A DNA stretch of 64,000 nt from Hofstenia miamia (lineage: Eukaryota; Xenacoelomorpha; Acoela). The stretch's first letter is position 1. Every line of letters starts with the position of its first letter. The stretch is from NCBI GenBank assembly GCA_004352715.1, contig SCFE01000116.1, positions 1,031,796 through 1,095,795 of the forward strand. Direction: 5' to 3'. Below are positions 38,154 to 50,405 of this stretch, piece by piece. The position numbers and the translations under genes were made by a program. A model generated the notes under the pieces. It made no database searches. It saw only the letters and a program-made list of their open reading frames with translations, and was not told the origin of the DNA.

Positions 38154-41100
38154 TATGTGTGTTTATGTTGTTCATGTTCAATACATATACGTTGATAAAA
38201 ATATTTCATTTAATAAATTGTGTTTATGAGGAAATGTTTTATGAAACAGTATATTCTTATTAGTGAAACATCGTTCAAAGGAATTTCAACATTATTTCTA
38301 TTTGTACAGTGAGTTGTAATGTTTCTCTCATTAGATGTCCTTCTAATACATACACAAACACTTTTTTCAATGTATTGAAAAATTTCGTTGATTTTTAACT
38401 CATTTTGTGTTCATACTCAGTAGTCGACCTGAGTAAACAATATGATCTCCAGTGTGAGAATATTTGCTTATCTATATAGCATTAGATTTATGGGACTGTT
38501 ATGTTGTTGACTTTAGAACAGTTTTTACTCTTTTTTATTGTTTGTATTCTTAGCTGCTCGTTAAAAGTTCTAACATCGTGCTAATGGTTTTTGGCACTTG
38601 TTTCTTAACTTTTTAACTGATATTAACTTGATATTTTTATTTTTTCAAATTCTCTTGCATTTCTTTAAAACTTTTTGTCAGATATTGACAATTACAATAT
38701 TTTGGATTTTTTCCAAATTAGATTTATGCATTGGTCATGTATTTGTGGAACATTTGTATTTTGCAAGCCAAATAATTATTTTTCACCTTGAAATGTAGTT
38801 TACTTTAAATTATAGTTTTATGAGATAATACCCGAATTTGACAGCTTATAAAGAATTCATTAAAAAACCAGTATGTTTAATTGTGAAGATTTCAATCAAA
38901 TGTCAAATATATTATTTGGTAGGAGAAACATCTGTGAGAAATTGACATTCTGTTGTGTCAGAAAGAGTTTAAAAAGTTTACTGTTTTTAATGTTAATTCT
39001 ATTTAATTGAAGTGTTAGAATTTACATTTTACTTCCTTCTGTATAGTATTTCCTATCACATAATTTTATTTGCACTCTAACTTTGATACAGAGTCTAAAT
39101 TTTTCAATGAATTTCTATGGAATTTACAAGTCTTGCTGTAGTTATAGCTGAGAATTATAATTTTGTGACATATAGACCATCTTTGAATAATTTAAGTATA
39201 TCTTACAATGATTATTTATTCATTATATATCTTATTAAGTTTACAGGAATTGAAATAGATATATGCTCGACATTTATATTCATTTAAGTTAGCTATATAA
39301 TAACTGCATAAGATTAAGCGGCTAAGAAACGCTAAATTCCGTTTTTAATTCAACTTTGTTTTATTGATTTATTGCGGGTTTCAATTAATTTATAATAGTG
39401 GTCACTTATATGCAATATCGCATTGTTTAGTACTGGTTCTATGGCAAGTGCTTTTGACACTCGATTTATTGCCATTTAACCCGCTGACTTTATTCTATGT
39501 AAATATTCTGTTTAATTTGTATTGTCAGTTAACATTTATTGCTTGTACAATTTTCAGGGATTGAAATTTTCTGATATTTACAAATTGTTATAATTTGTAA
39601 AGTGACTAGTATGACCAAATATCTACATTCAACTGTTTTCCTCTGGGGTTAATACGCATGCTTTGTTTGAGAACTGAATATATGTAGCTGTGATTTGAAA
39701 ATTGCTGTAAATTTCTTTGCTGTTAAGTTAAATAAGATTAAATATATTTAATTAAAACAATATTGAATTATTACCGTACTAAGTAAAATAGCAGTTGCGA
39801 CTACCGCATCAGCAGTTTACGCCGCTGCACTTTTACAATGCAATTGTTAAATCATTAAATTAATATATTTTAAGTATTGAGAACTTATTTATCACAAGTT
39901 GTTTTTATTTACAGTTCTGTTAAGATCTTATTTGATGTCGCAAGTGTACTGCAATATTTTAATATCTACATTGTTTTATGCATTAGTGTTGACCGCAACA
40001 TGCTTTTCCCAAGTTTGGAAAATGGCAAAATATTCGCTAGAATTCTTTGGGGGATTATAATTTCGTTGGCTTAAACCTGACAGTAAATGTTCACTTTGAT
40101 TTTCAAATGGGCCTGTTTGTGAGTGAATTTTAGCTATTAATGATTATAAATGCTATGAAACTTTATTGACTTGTTTTCAATTCACTAATCTTATGTTCCT
40201 TTTGTTCAATTTCAGTTATGTATTATCTCCGACTAAACATTTTGGATAGCACAAGTATAACTCTTTGATATTCAAATATTTATTTTTTCAAACGTATTCC
40301 GACCATATGGTCGTATAAAAGTTTGACTAAAAGAATTTTTTACTAAATCATGAGATAGTTCAGAAGTGGTTTTAAGAAAAAAGCCTCCCCTTTTTTTCAA
40401 AAAAACTATCAAAATTATGTGCTTGTGGATCTTTTATATGAGTATTGTGATAAAATTTTTAATGGTTTTCATAAGATAAAAACGATTTTTTAAAAAAGTT
40501 GCTGCTTTCCCTTGAATATGAGGCGGTGAAAATTAGCTCCTCTCATGTACCTAAATGTAAACCGAAACATTTTTTGAAGAATCTCATAAATCCTTGCATG
40601 TTTTGCAAAATATGATTAGATTTTGCACAACTTGCATATATATATATATATAAGCGGTTTATAACAATTATAAGAAAAAATATTTGAAGCGCCTCCCGTC
40701 GTTCAAAACTTTCTAGGACTGCATTTGATAGAATAACGGAGAAGTGTTACATAATGAACTGGACGTGTACACGAAATAGTGGAATGACTACTTGCGACAT
40801 ATTCGCTTGCGCACTCAATCATAAAGGTTTAGTGAGTGAAAGTGCGTTTTCTAATTTGATAACAATTCTTATTGACCTGGTAACACAAATCCACTGTTTT
40901 GTGAGTGTTTGTAGGCTAATGAAGCGCATATTTCAATGTTAGTCAATTAACGTTGTTGTAATGAAAGGAATTGTAGAGTGCGGAATAATTGAACTAGCGT
41001 GCTCATACAGCGATTGCCTTCTTTTCCAAATGAACTAGTAGCGCCTACTATCGAGTTCTCACAGTTTGTGTGTTCTCCTATCATGTGATTCGGCGAGAGC

Positions 41101-41298
41101 AAATTGTGCTAGCGCAACGTTTATTTCTCTTGGTTATTATAATTGTTAAGTGTGTGTTGCGGTCAGCACTGAACGCATAATTTTGGTTACTTTCCATAAA
41201 TTTAAAGTTTAGTTTCATGCTTATCGAACTAGTGCTAATCATCTACATATTTTAGAAAAGTTGATCATAAGCACCGGTGATACTAGCGTGCTCCCCAC
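38150..41298. other. Non-coding, upstream of the Ig/FN3 gene
   Basis: AT-rich with T-runs on the plus strand; a TA tract at 40635-40652 is followed by AGCGGTTTATAAC, again like the iterated words elsewhere. The 5' leader and promoter of the Ig/FN3 gene must lie here but no clear element is visible. Confidence 0.5.
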
Positions 41299-44200
41299 AT
41301 GACCCTGTCAGTTTTTTACTGTCTAAATGCTGTAGTTTGGAGTTTATGGTTATTCGCATCTGCTCATGAAATCTACGAAGTTTTTCATCTGCATTGGACA
41401 ACGGTTCCCACATCAACAGTTATCATCAATGATAACCTTCCCAAGAAATTTCAACTCTCATGCGCATTTAATTTTTCTATTGGAAAGGATTATACCAGCA
41501 TTGGTTACAATATCGTTGACTCGGATTTTAACGTCACTTGGTATCACAATGGCCGAGAGATTTACCAACATTCAGGTTGCGCGTCAGTTTACTCCACCGA
41601 TAAGGTGACTTCTGATTTGGCTGGGGACTACTATTGCTCGATATCCTCATTTCTCGGAACTGTTAATAGTCCTGTTGCTTCTGTGGAGTGGGCTTCACTG
41701 GAAAAAGTTGCTGCTCCGGAAATTCAGCTTTTCTCACACTTAAATCTACCTCAAATCCCACTTAACTCAATAGTGCTGCTCTACTGCAAACCTAAAAACA
41801 GTTTTTTAGTCGATAAACTGGAAACTCGTCACACTTGGTGGTCTGGTGTACGATGGACTTTTAATAACGCCACTTTAGCTACAGGGATAATTCGAGATAA
41901 CGAGAAATTTGTTTTGGATGACGGATTTCTTGTCATTCTCAACTTTCGACAAGAAGACTCAGGTTCCTACAGATGCCATTGTAATATAAACGGTACCGAT
42001 TCTAATTACAATGTTCATTTGCATTCAGGTAGCAAATTGAAAAAAAATGTATCTCAGTTTATTATGTTGCCAAATTATATTTATAAAGGCACTTCTACGA
42101 ATTCATCTTTGCTGTGTCCATTTTATCCCAAACAAAAGATGGATTCAATATTATATGATAAATCTGGAGGCTCCGCAAAGTTTACTTCTCGACCATTATA
42201 TTTTGACAATAATCTAATAGTTGCAAAAGTTAATTTGCATAAGATGGGACCTACGGTATATCGCTGTTTCTTGCAAACTACTGAAGACATTAACCCACAT
42301 TTGGACTACGCTATTCTTCCCATGGATCCTCCAAAAATCCAAGTCACAAACTATAAGGAATCATTCTATTGCTCTATTCTATCATTTTCCAACCCTACGA
42401 AGTATGTTGTTCGTCATAACGGAAAAGAAATTGTTACGAAAGATTTAGGATTTGAAGATTATATACCACAATTGAACCCTGCAGACATTATACGGCAGAA
42501 GATTAATTATTTAATTCAGGTAAATCATTACTCTCCAGGCATTATTCAATACGAGGCTTATAATCCATTTGGATTTGATCAACAGACAATTTATTTTGGG
42601 CCTAAAATGACATGTAATTCCTTGAATGAAAGTGTGGTGGAGCTCTTCTTTTATTTTTTGGAGCCAAAGCATCACTTTTTTATTGTCTATGACAGTGAGG
42701 AAATTTATAAAAATAACAAATTTTTTTCAATAGAACCTTCAAATAAAGAGAATATTACAAAGAAATTGTTGACGAAACTTAAACCGTTTACATTGTATAG
42801 GTTTCAACTTAAAAAACTCCTTCCCGACAACATGAAAAAGATTATATTTGAAGTAACTTGTCGCACCAAGGAATCTTCTTTCAAACATCCACCGAACTTT
42901 ACAGCAGCGCAGGGTGGTAATAATAGTATTGAAGTACACTGGAAGAACTACGAGAAAAAATATATGGCTGGCGTTCTAACTGGTTTCAAACTTTTTTACA
43001 AGCTGTGGAATGAATATAAATGGAAAACGATTACATTTCCAACTAACACCTTTCAATATATTATAAAGAATCTTGCTCTCAATATGAAGTACGATGTAAC
43101 TGTATTGGGTCTCTCAAATGCTGGAAATTTCACTNAAGACATTAACCCACATTTGGACTACGCTATTCTTCCCATGGATCCTCCAAAAATCCAAGTCACA
43201 AACTATAAGGAATCATTCTATTGCTCTATTCTATCATTTTCCAACCCTACGAAGTATGTTGTTCGTCATAACGGAAAAGAAATTGTTACGAAAGATTTAG
43301 GATTTGAAGATTATATACCACAATTGAACCCTGCAGACATTATACGGCAGAAGATTAATTATTTAATTCAGGTAAATCATTACTCTCCAGGCATTATTCA
43401 ATACGAGGCTTATAATCCATTTGGATTTGATCAACAGACAATTTATTTTGGGCCTAAAATGACATGTAATTCCTTGAATGAAAGTGTGGTGGAGCTCTTC
43501 TTTTATTTTTTGGAGCCAAAGCATCACTTTTTTATTGTCTATGACAGTGAGGAAATTTATAAAAATAACAAATTTTTTTCAATAGAACCTTCAAATAAAG
43601 AGAATATTACAAAGAAATTGTTGACGAAACTTAAACCGTTTACATTGTATAGGTTTCAACTTAAAAAACTCCTTCCCGACAACATGAAAAAGATTATATT
43701 TGAAGTAACTTGTCGCACCAAGGAATCTTCTTTCAAACATCCACCGAACTTTACAGCAGCGCAGGGTGGTAATAATAGTATTGAAGTACACTGGAAGAAC
43801 TACGAGAAAAAATATATGGCTGGCGTTCTAACTGGTTTCAAACTTTTTTACAAGCTGTGGAATGAATATAAATGGAAAACGATTACATTTCCAACTAACA
43901 CCTTTCAATATATTATAAAGAATCTTGCTCTCAATATGAAGTACGATGTAACTGTATTGGGTCTCTCAAATGCTGGAAATTTCACTCCCCCATTGAACTA
44001 TGCTGTTTCAATAAATACAACAGAACAGATATTTTTGGCAGAGCATAATTTGCCAATTTTTAATGTTACAGCTGCGGGTAGGTCTAAGTTCAACGTCAGT
44101 TGGATTTCTAATGCAATGGATGCTGATTACACATTGTTTGTTTTCGCAAGAGATGCGGGATATGAATTAGTTTATCAAAATCACTTTAGCACCGGCATTA

Positions 44201-44922
44201 TACATAATTTTCCTGTTTACGTTGGTGTGTATAATTACTTTGTATTTCAATTAACTACAAGGTATAAGAGCGGCATTTCTCGATCAATATATCAGCCTGC
44301 AGCTTTTGTTGACAGCCATCTAGACAATCGTATTTTTTTCATATTTTCAGATATTGACAATGATTATTGTGCTGTAAAAATGCAAGTTTCGAAAGAGATA
44401 CAACGTGTTTCCCAAGTGTGTGTTTATAGCATTCTGAATCTCGATACACCTTATGAATGTTACACGTCCCCTCCAATTTTAGATTCGAAAGATCTTCATC
44501 TTCCTGTTCCAGATGGTCGTCATGCTGTGGTTTTTAAGGTTAAATTTAGTTTAAGTGAACATTCTAAGCTAAACGATTCTTACGACCAACATTACAACAG
44601 GAAACATCCTTGCATAAGAAATAAAAATGGATCTAGTGCGAATGGCAGTAACGTTCTCAACATGTTTCTTGGCATTGTTCTTGCCGCTTGCTGCATCACA
44701 ATCATTTTTGTGATATTCCTAATTTGGTTGTGGTCACGTGGTGGTGGAATGTTTCCATTCTCATTAAGAGCTCTCAAGCACAGTCGAGCGCAGCTTATTA
44801 ACACGGACGTCAACCGCTTCAACCTCATTCATCCGCCCCAAGCAGTACAAACACCCGCTTCTCAGTCGCCGCCGCCGCTTCAATGTCCAAATGGCTCTGC
44901 GCTTTTGCATTCTAGTTGTTGA
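41299..44922 (+). CDS. Ig/FN3 type I membrane protein (assembly-duplicated)
   Basis: A single open frame of 1207 codons. It starts with a signal peptide (about 1-22), then three immunoglobulin-like domains (Cys55-Cys113, Cys163-Cys226 with EDSGSYRC, Cys273-Cys323), a divergent segment, fibronectin type III-like sequence (from PPNFTAAQGG near 531), a transmembrane helix at about 1120-1145 and a 62-residue cytoplasmic tail with a proline stretch. Many N-x-S/T sites fit a glycosylated surface protein. It resembles neural adhesion or axon-guidance receptors in layout, but I cannot assign a family. Bases 42284-43134 are repeated exactly at 43136-43986 with one N between; the 852-base offset is a multiple of three, so the frame stays open by chance. 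The true protein is probably 923 residues. No intron is seen. The start is the first ATG ahead of the signal peptide. Confidence 0.85.
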   Translation: MTLSVFYCLNAVVWSLWLFASAHEIYEVFHLHWTTVPTSTVIINDNLPKKFQLSCAFNFSIGKDYTSIGYNIVDSDFNVTWYHNGREIYQHSGCASVYSTDKVTSDLAGDYYCSISSFLGTVNSPVASVEWASLEKVAAPEIQLFSHLNLPQIPLNSIVLLYCKPKNSFLVDKLETRHTWWSGVRWTFNNATLATGIIRDNEKFVLDDGFLVILNFRQEDSGSYRCHCNINGTDSNYNVHLHSGSKLKKNVSQFIMLPNYIYKGTSTNSSLLCPFYPKQKMDSILYDKSGGSAKFTSRPLYFDNNLIVAKVNLHKMGPTVYRCFLQTTEDINPHLDYAILPMDPPKIQVTNYKESFYCSILSFSNPTKYVVRHNGKEIVTKDLGFEDYIPQLNPADIIRQKINYLIQVNHYSPGIIQYEAYNPFGFDQQTIYFGPKMTCNSLNESVVELFFYFLEPKHHFFIVYDSEEIYKNNKFFSIEPSNKENITKKLLTKLKPFTLYRFQLKKLLPDNMKKIIFEVTCRTKESSFKHPPNFTAAQGGNNSIEVHWKNYEKKYMAGVLTGFKLFYKLWNEYKWKTITFPTNTFQYIIKNLALNMKYDVTVLGLSNAGNFTXDINPHLDYAILPMDPPKIQVTNYKESFYCSILSFSNPTKYVVRHNGKEIVTKDLGFEDYIPQLNPADIIRQKINYLIQVNHYSPGIIQYEAYNPFGFDQQTIYFGPKMTCNSLNESVVELFFYFLEPKHHFFIVYDSEEIYKNNKFFSIEPSNKENITKKLLTKLKPFTLYRFQLKKLLPDNMKKIIFEVTCRTKESSFKHPPNFTAAQGGNNSIEVHWKNYEKKYMAGVLTGFKLFYKLWNEYKWKTITFPTNTFQYIIKNLALNMKYDVTVLGLSNAGNFTPPLNYAVSINTTEQIFLAEHNLPIFNVTAAGRSKFNVSWISNAMDADYTLFVFARDAGYELVYQNHFSTGIIHNFPVYVGVYNYFVFQLTTRYKSGISRSIYQPAAFVDSHLDNRIFFIFSDIDNDYCAVKMQVSKEIQRVSQVCVYSILNLDTPYECYTSPPILDSKDLHLPVPDGRHAVVFKVKFSLSEHSKLNDSYDQHYNRKHPCIRNKNGSSANGSNVLNMFLGIVLAACCITIIFVIFLIWLWSRGGGMFPFSLRALKHSRAQLINTDVNRFNLIHPPQAVQTPASQSPPPLQCPNGSALLHSSC
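42284..43986. other. Exact 851-bp repeat around a single N, probable scaffold artefact
   Basis: Bases 42284-43134 equal 43136-43986 wherever I compared them, and the single N at 43135 separates the copies. A one-base gap between identical ends is what a scaffolder leaves when two overlapping contigs are not merged. A real, very recent tandem duplication is possible but would not need an N. Confidence 0.85.
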
Positions 44923-46987
44923 TCTACCTCGACCAGGTAGTGGATTACTCTCAGGTCATTTATCGTACACAAATTTCATTTAAAAATGTTTTGTAGAATT
45001 TGTGTGGCATGCTGCCAACATTTAGTTTTTGTGTTTATATGTTTTGTGCCTTAAATTCGGCGATTTTGTGAAGCCTCTGTGTTGTATTCGTCAGGCATCT
45101 CCACTCATTGCCATATTTGTCGCACTTGCCAGGAAAGATGTCTGTTCGATTAATCCAGTGGAGCTGTTTTAAAGTCGCTTTCTCATAGCTGTTGAATGCA
45201 GTTTTTGTTGTAGTACGCTTTGTTTTATAATCGCAGTACTTCTTTTTGGTAGTGTTGGCGCACACTTCAATTTCAGGACGCAACGGTCTTCGTTTTACAT
45301 CATTGCTACCTCCTTCGACTTGTTTCTACATTTGTACTGCTTGATTTTAAGAATTTGAGAAGACAAAGCATTTTGTATTTTTAAGTGATCATCACTTTTT
45401 ATTTCCTCACTGCCATATCCAACATTTATTTACAATTTACTCTTTAGTGATGATCACTTACATTTAACGTTTTTATTGTTCAGCACGTGCAGTAGTTGTG
45501 CTCACCGAGCATTTTTCTCAGGGGAACGTTGTGCTTCTCTCCAAAAACAATGTTATTACACATGCCCTTTTGTCATCAGTTGTTATCATTGTATGTGAGG
45601 TTGTCACAAAGTGCGATATACGCTGCTCTCTTATATTGTTATGACTTGTCTTCCCATCAATTAACTAATAATGAATATATATTTGACTTGTTTTTCTACC
45701 ACATTTCTTTCAACAATTTCCTTTCCTACTTCCCATGTATTTTTCATTTTTAAAACTATTGAATCATTTAACACAAATGACCAAATATCTTTCTCATAGA
45801 GTTCTTGTTATTGGAAACGATAAACATACCCACTTTGGAACCCAGTGTTAAATTCAATTCATGATTTAATATTTGTCATGCACTGATGAAATTTATTTCT
45901 ATTTCGTGTGCATAAACGACTTCCAAAAGCGCTTGTTTTTATACTAACACACTTCTCTCATTTGCAAGAATTTTAAATATGCAATATATTTATATGTTGG
46001 ATTTCGATCAATTAAACAATCACTAGTCTCTATGATTTTTGCATATAATCATTTCGTTGAACAATGTGTGTTTCGGTTTTTTGTAATAAAAAAGTGGTAA
46101 GGAATATTTCTGAATACCCATGTATAATGTATGAAATTACATCTTCTCTCAATGTATGCGTGCTTAGTCATTAAAATAAGGCTATTTGTACATGTGTAGG
46201 TGTTTGCAGTAAATCTCTGTTGACTCATGTTTATTAGCACAGCTTTCACGTGATGACATAAATTAAATAATACCTGTACTTCGGTTGATGGATTTTATTT
46301 ATAAGTCAGTTTTTCAACAAAATCAATTTTCACCAAGTATGTTGTAGGCGCTATGGATCATTTTGATGAACTGTAGTTATTCATTCGAATGCTATATTTT
46401 GTAAGCCAATCGCAAAAGGCTTAAACGTCAAACAATTAACGTTTACTTTAATTGTGTTCTTTTGTGGGTGTATGCTCCAAATAAATTAGCTGTTTACTCC
46501 CTGCTTTTATAGCTAGATCGACTTCAATTACAACACAACTTAAACAGCCAAGCAATTTTTCAATATTTTTAATGGTTCTTGAAAAAATTTTACACCCTTA
46601 TAATTCAGGAACTCATATTGATGTGAAAGTAACACAAGATTAAGGAGATCCTCCTCTTTTATTTTTGCGCTTAAATGGCGCTGTCCCATTGAGGCGTGCC
46701 GCGACTTCAATGCACTAGAACGTTCCCCAATACATTTGTCCATGCCTAATGAGCTTGAAAAAAGTTTATAAATGTGGTTGTCCTTTTAAATGGATATCAG
46801 GCTTTTTAGGGTTATGTATAGTTGGTTTCTATATCTCAGTGTATTTGCTGCCTAAATACTTTTTTTCTTCATAGGTAATTGGTTCTACGATTTGATATTA
46901 TTACATAAAACCTTGTTTTATATATAAACGGAGCCTTTAGTACAAAACTTCTTTTCGCTGACATTCCTACATATATTAATTGGGTGC
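44923..46987. other. Downstream of the Ig/FN3 gene, non-coding
   Basis: Probably includes its 3' UTR. Contains a 14-bp inverted repeat, AAGTGATCATCACT at 45383-45396 and its exact complement at 45446-45459. Otherwise nothing supported beyond the low-confidence minus-strand exon. Confidence 0.4.
45035..45318 (-). CDS. Possible Cys-containing exon, unrecognised
   Basis: A minus-strand open frame downstream of the Ig/FN3 gene reads KRRPLRPEIEVCANTTKKKY and later GKCDKYGNEWRCLTNTTQ to a stop. A basic KRR site before a Cys-containing stretch looks like a secreted peptide. A weak acceptor (TGTAG) precedes it near 45318. It has no identified partner exon and lies in what may be the 3' UTR of the Ig/FN3 gene, so it may be chance. 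Confidence 0.2.
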
Positions 46988-47119
46988 ATGTCGTATACAG
47001 TGTTAACATTGTTTCTCCAAACAGCTTCTTCTATTGCCAATACAATTAGAGAAATGATTGGCGGAAATGGATTTCAATTCAGTTCCGCTGGAATCGTGCT
47101 GATTTCAGATTTTCTTCAA
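46988..47119 (+). CDS. Unidentified protein, exon 1 (probable)
   Basis: Open from ATG 46988 (MSYTVLTLFLQTASS..) to a CAA|GTAAAC donor at 47119/47120. Residues include IREMIGGNGFQFSSAGIV and end ISDFLQ, with coding-like composition. It joins in phase 0 to the exon at 50603. The start is uncertain: TTTCTCCAAACAG at about 47024 is also a good acceptor, so the coding part could begin after it with an upstream exon I have not found. If ATG 46988 is used, the first 15 residues form a weak hydrophobic leader. I do not recognise the family. Confidence 0.45.
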
Positions 47120-47262
47120 GTAAACTTATTGGAATTCACAAAACCGCCCGGTTCATGGTATACGTCATTAATTTTTTGATATTTCACTAAAATATCTTGC
47201 AGTTCTTGGAATTTTTCCAATTTTCATCGCCTATAAGGAATGTTATATGATAGTGTCTGTGA

Positions 47263-47574
47263 CAGACTTGTCAACGAGGCGAGCTTGAGCAGGGTATTGG
47301 ATATACAACGAGCCCGAAACGAGCCTTTTTTGAGCAAAGCAAATTTGTAGCACAGCTTGTTTCTTTGATTATGCAGATTTTCTTATTTTTTTCATTGCAA
47401 TATACCTTATAATCTTATTTTAGAAATTTTTGTTAAAGAAGAGCTATGTAAAAATACTGAGAGCGCAATATTTTGAAAAAAATATCGACTGAAACGAGCC
47501 TCATGGAGCCGAGCCGAACTTACTCAAACTTTAAACGAGCCGAGCTTAGAAATTTCGTTTCGTTGACAAGTTTG
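47263..47574. mobile_element. hAT-type short element, CGAGCC words
   Basis: Ends CAGACTTGTCAACGA and, reversed, CAAACTTGTCAACGA, flanked by GTCTGTGA / GTCTGTTA (7 of 8). Both ends are made of degenerate CGAGCC / GAGCTT repeats, much richer in GC than the surroundings. No coding. Confidence 0.75.
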
Positions 47575-48355
47575 GTCTGTTATGATATTTTGAATAATTT
47601 ACAAGCCAATCTTATAAAATTTGCCAACTGTTTACATGTATTGAATTTCAGCAAAAAATGTATTTTAGGTTTTTCCGTTTCTATTGTTTTTTGTAAATTT
47701 CATTTTTTTGCAAAACGGAAACAGACGAAATATACAAAAACGCAAACAGGAAAAATAAATTCGCTTTTTAAAGGAAAGGAAATGTTTTTAAACACGAACA
47801 TATCGCTCACATTCAATAAAATATTAATTAATTATATCTAAATTGTATGGAGCAATTTAACGTTTTTGGGAGCTGTTTTTGGACGCGTAGGGTGACTTGT
47901 TTTCGAGATCTTAAATGAAGTTACCAGAACGGTCGTGTATAACTTCTTATATTCTGTATTAATCTTGATAAATATTTACATTAATTTCCCGCTATAATAT
48001 GCAATCTAACGTAGAACACATGTTTTTATGGACACTGCCGTATGAGAATGTCAAGTTGTGCTTTATAGTTACGCAATTTAATTGCTTTTCCTTTTTTCGA
48101 AAAGGCGAGTTTTTATTCTTTGTTTATTTGAGTATTTTGAAAGTCAATTTAAGTGTCAACTTTTGGCCACTCATTTATCTGCAACCGCAAGAGATGTCCA
48201 ATGGGAAGTCGATTAATTATCTACCCAAATATTTAAGAGGGTAATTTTATCGCGCCTATCTATTTATCGCCGATTATTTGTAGTTAATGTTCGAAATGCC
48301 TACAAAACATAACCGAACTGATTTAAGTCAATTTTTTATCAACTGACTGTATATG

Positions 48356-49355
48356 NNNNNNNNNNNNNNNNNNNNNNNNNNNNNNNNNNNNNNNNNNNNN
48401 NNNNNNNNNNNNNNNNNNNNNNNNNNNNNNNNNNNNNNNNNNNNNNNNNNNNNNNNNNNNNNNNNNNNNNNNNNNNNNNNNNNNNNNNNNNNNNNNNNNN
48501 NNNNNNNNNNNNNNNNNNNNNNNNNNNNNNNNNNNNNNNNNNNNNNNNNNNNNNNNNNNNNNNNNNNNNNNNNNNNNNNNNNNNNNNNNNNNNNNNNNNN
48601 NNNNNNNNNNNNNNNNNNNNNNNNNNNNNNNNNNNNNNNNNNNNNNNNNNNNNNNNNNNNNNNNNNNNNNNNNNNNNNNNNNNNNNNNNNNNNNNNNNNN
48701 NNNNNNNNNNNNNNNNNNNNNNNNNNNNNNNNNNNNNNNNNNNNNNNNNNNNNNNNNNNNNNNNNNNNNNNNNNNNNNNNNNNNNNNNNNNNNNNNNNNN
48801 NNNNNNNNNNNNNNNNNNNNNNNNNNNNNNNNNNNNNNNNNNNNNNNNNNNNNNNNNNNNNNNNNNNNNNNNNNNNNNNNNNNNNNNNNNNNNNNNNNNN
48901 NNNNNNNNNNNNNNNNNNNNNNNNNNNNNNNNNNNNNNNNNNNNNNNNNNNNNNNNNNNNNNNNNNNNNNNNNNNNNNNNNNNNNNNNNNNNNNNNNNNN
49001 NNNNNNNNNNNNNNNNNNNNNNNNNNNNNNNNNNNNNNNNNNNNNNNNNNNNNNNNNNNNNNNNNNNNNNNNNNNNNNNNNNNNNNNNNNNNNNNNNNNN
49101 NNNNNNNNNNNNNNNNNNNNNNNNNNNNNNNNNNNNNNNNNNNNNNNNNNNNNNNNNNNNNNNNNNNNNNNNNNNNNNNNNNNNNNNNNNNNNNNNNNNN
49201 NNNNNNNNNNNNNNNNNNNNNNNNNNNNNNNNNNNNNNNNNNNNNNNNNNNNNNNNNNNNNNNNNNNNNNNNNNNNNNNNNNNNNNNNNNNNNNNNNNNN
49301 NNNNNNNNNNNNNNNNNNNNNNNNNNNNNNNNNNNNNNNNNNNNNNNNNNNNNNN
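48356..49355. other. Assembly gap, 1000 N
   Basis: Placeholder-length gap inside the intron of the unidentified gene; may hide an exon. Confidence 0.95.
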
Positions 49356-50162
49356 CAGCAACCGTTTGTAAATTATTTATACACACTTAGTGGCGATTAT
49401 TTGATAAATTATTCATATTTTACGCGATATCTTTCACAGATTTACCAAATTTTCACAATGAGGTTTTGTAATGGTAGACTAAATAATCATGAAACGTATA
49501 TATATATATATATATATACATATTCAATGAAAATTCGAAAAATAAGGCAACAAATTACAAAGTCGGTTGCATCTAATGAATGTTAAAACAATAAATTTTG
49601 TGCGGACAGTTACTCCTTAAAAGCTAATTCACTGCAAACCAATTGCTAATTCTATACATATGAAATTAAAAAGTTGCTTTAAAATCGGTTGTTTTGTATA
49701 ACGACGCAGTGGAAAAATTTTGTGTGCCTTATATATTATATTTATATATCGAAGGATATTGAAAATTTGTAATTTCGAAAACATTATATTTGATATGACT
49801 AATAAATAACAAAAAAGTAAAAAAACTCACATTAGACTAGTATTCGGCGAGTTCAATGAGTCACTGTCAAACTAACGCAATTAGTGTAGAATTTTAAATA
49901 TGATTTCCACAAAATTATTGATTGGTACGCCACCAAGCGATAATTTAAGCACTTTTCGCATGATTGGGGAAGTATCTACACTGGGAATATAACTAGTGCA
50001 ATGCAAAGGCGATTTATAAATTATTTATGCTCGTCATTTCAACAAACCTAATTTATATTAAGCATTTATACCTGTTTTTTACCGACATTATTAAGTGGTC
50101 CATAAATTTATTGTAATTAAAGGTGTATATTCAAACTTTCAAAATTATGTACTATACTTTAA

Positions 50163-50405
50163 CACTTTGACTACGCACCACGAGTATACTCGCGATAACC
50201 GTTTGTTCTCTTTTCTTTGTTCGATGGCGAAACATTGACATATGATATGCCCAAATCCATCAACATACAAGATTGTAAGTCTTTTTCAAAAATTCGAAGC
50301 TTTCAAAGAAAAATTGATAATCTTTTGAATTACTTCAGCTACAGTAATACACTTTAATAGAACGTTTCAACATCGCGAGTATACTCGTGGTGCGTAGTCA
50401 AAGTG
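50163..50405. mobile_element. piggyBac-like MITE, 243 bp
   Basis: Perfect 34-bp inverted repeats beginning CACTTTGACTACGCACCACG, flanked by TTAA on both sides (50159-50162, 50406-50409). TTAA duplication is the piggyBac signature. No coding sequence. Perfect repeats suggest recent activity. Confidence 0.85.

Noticed and set aside
47473-47841. 122-codon open frame
   Set aside because: It starts inside the CGAGCC hAT-type element and runs into AT-rich intron; no coding features.
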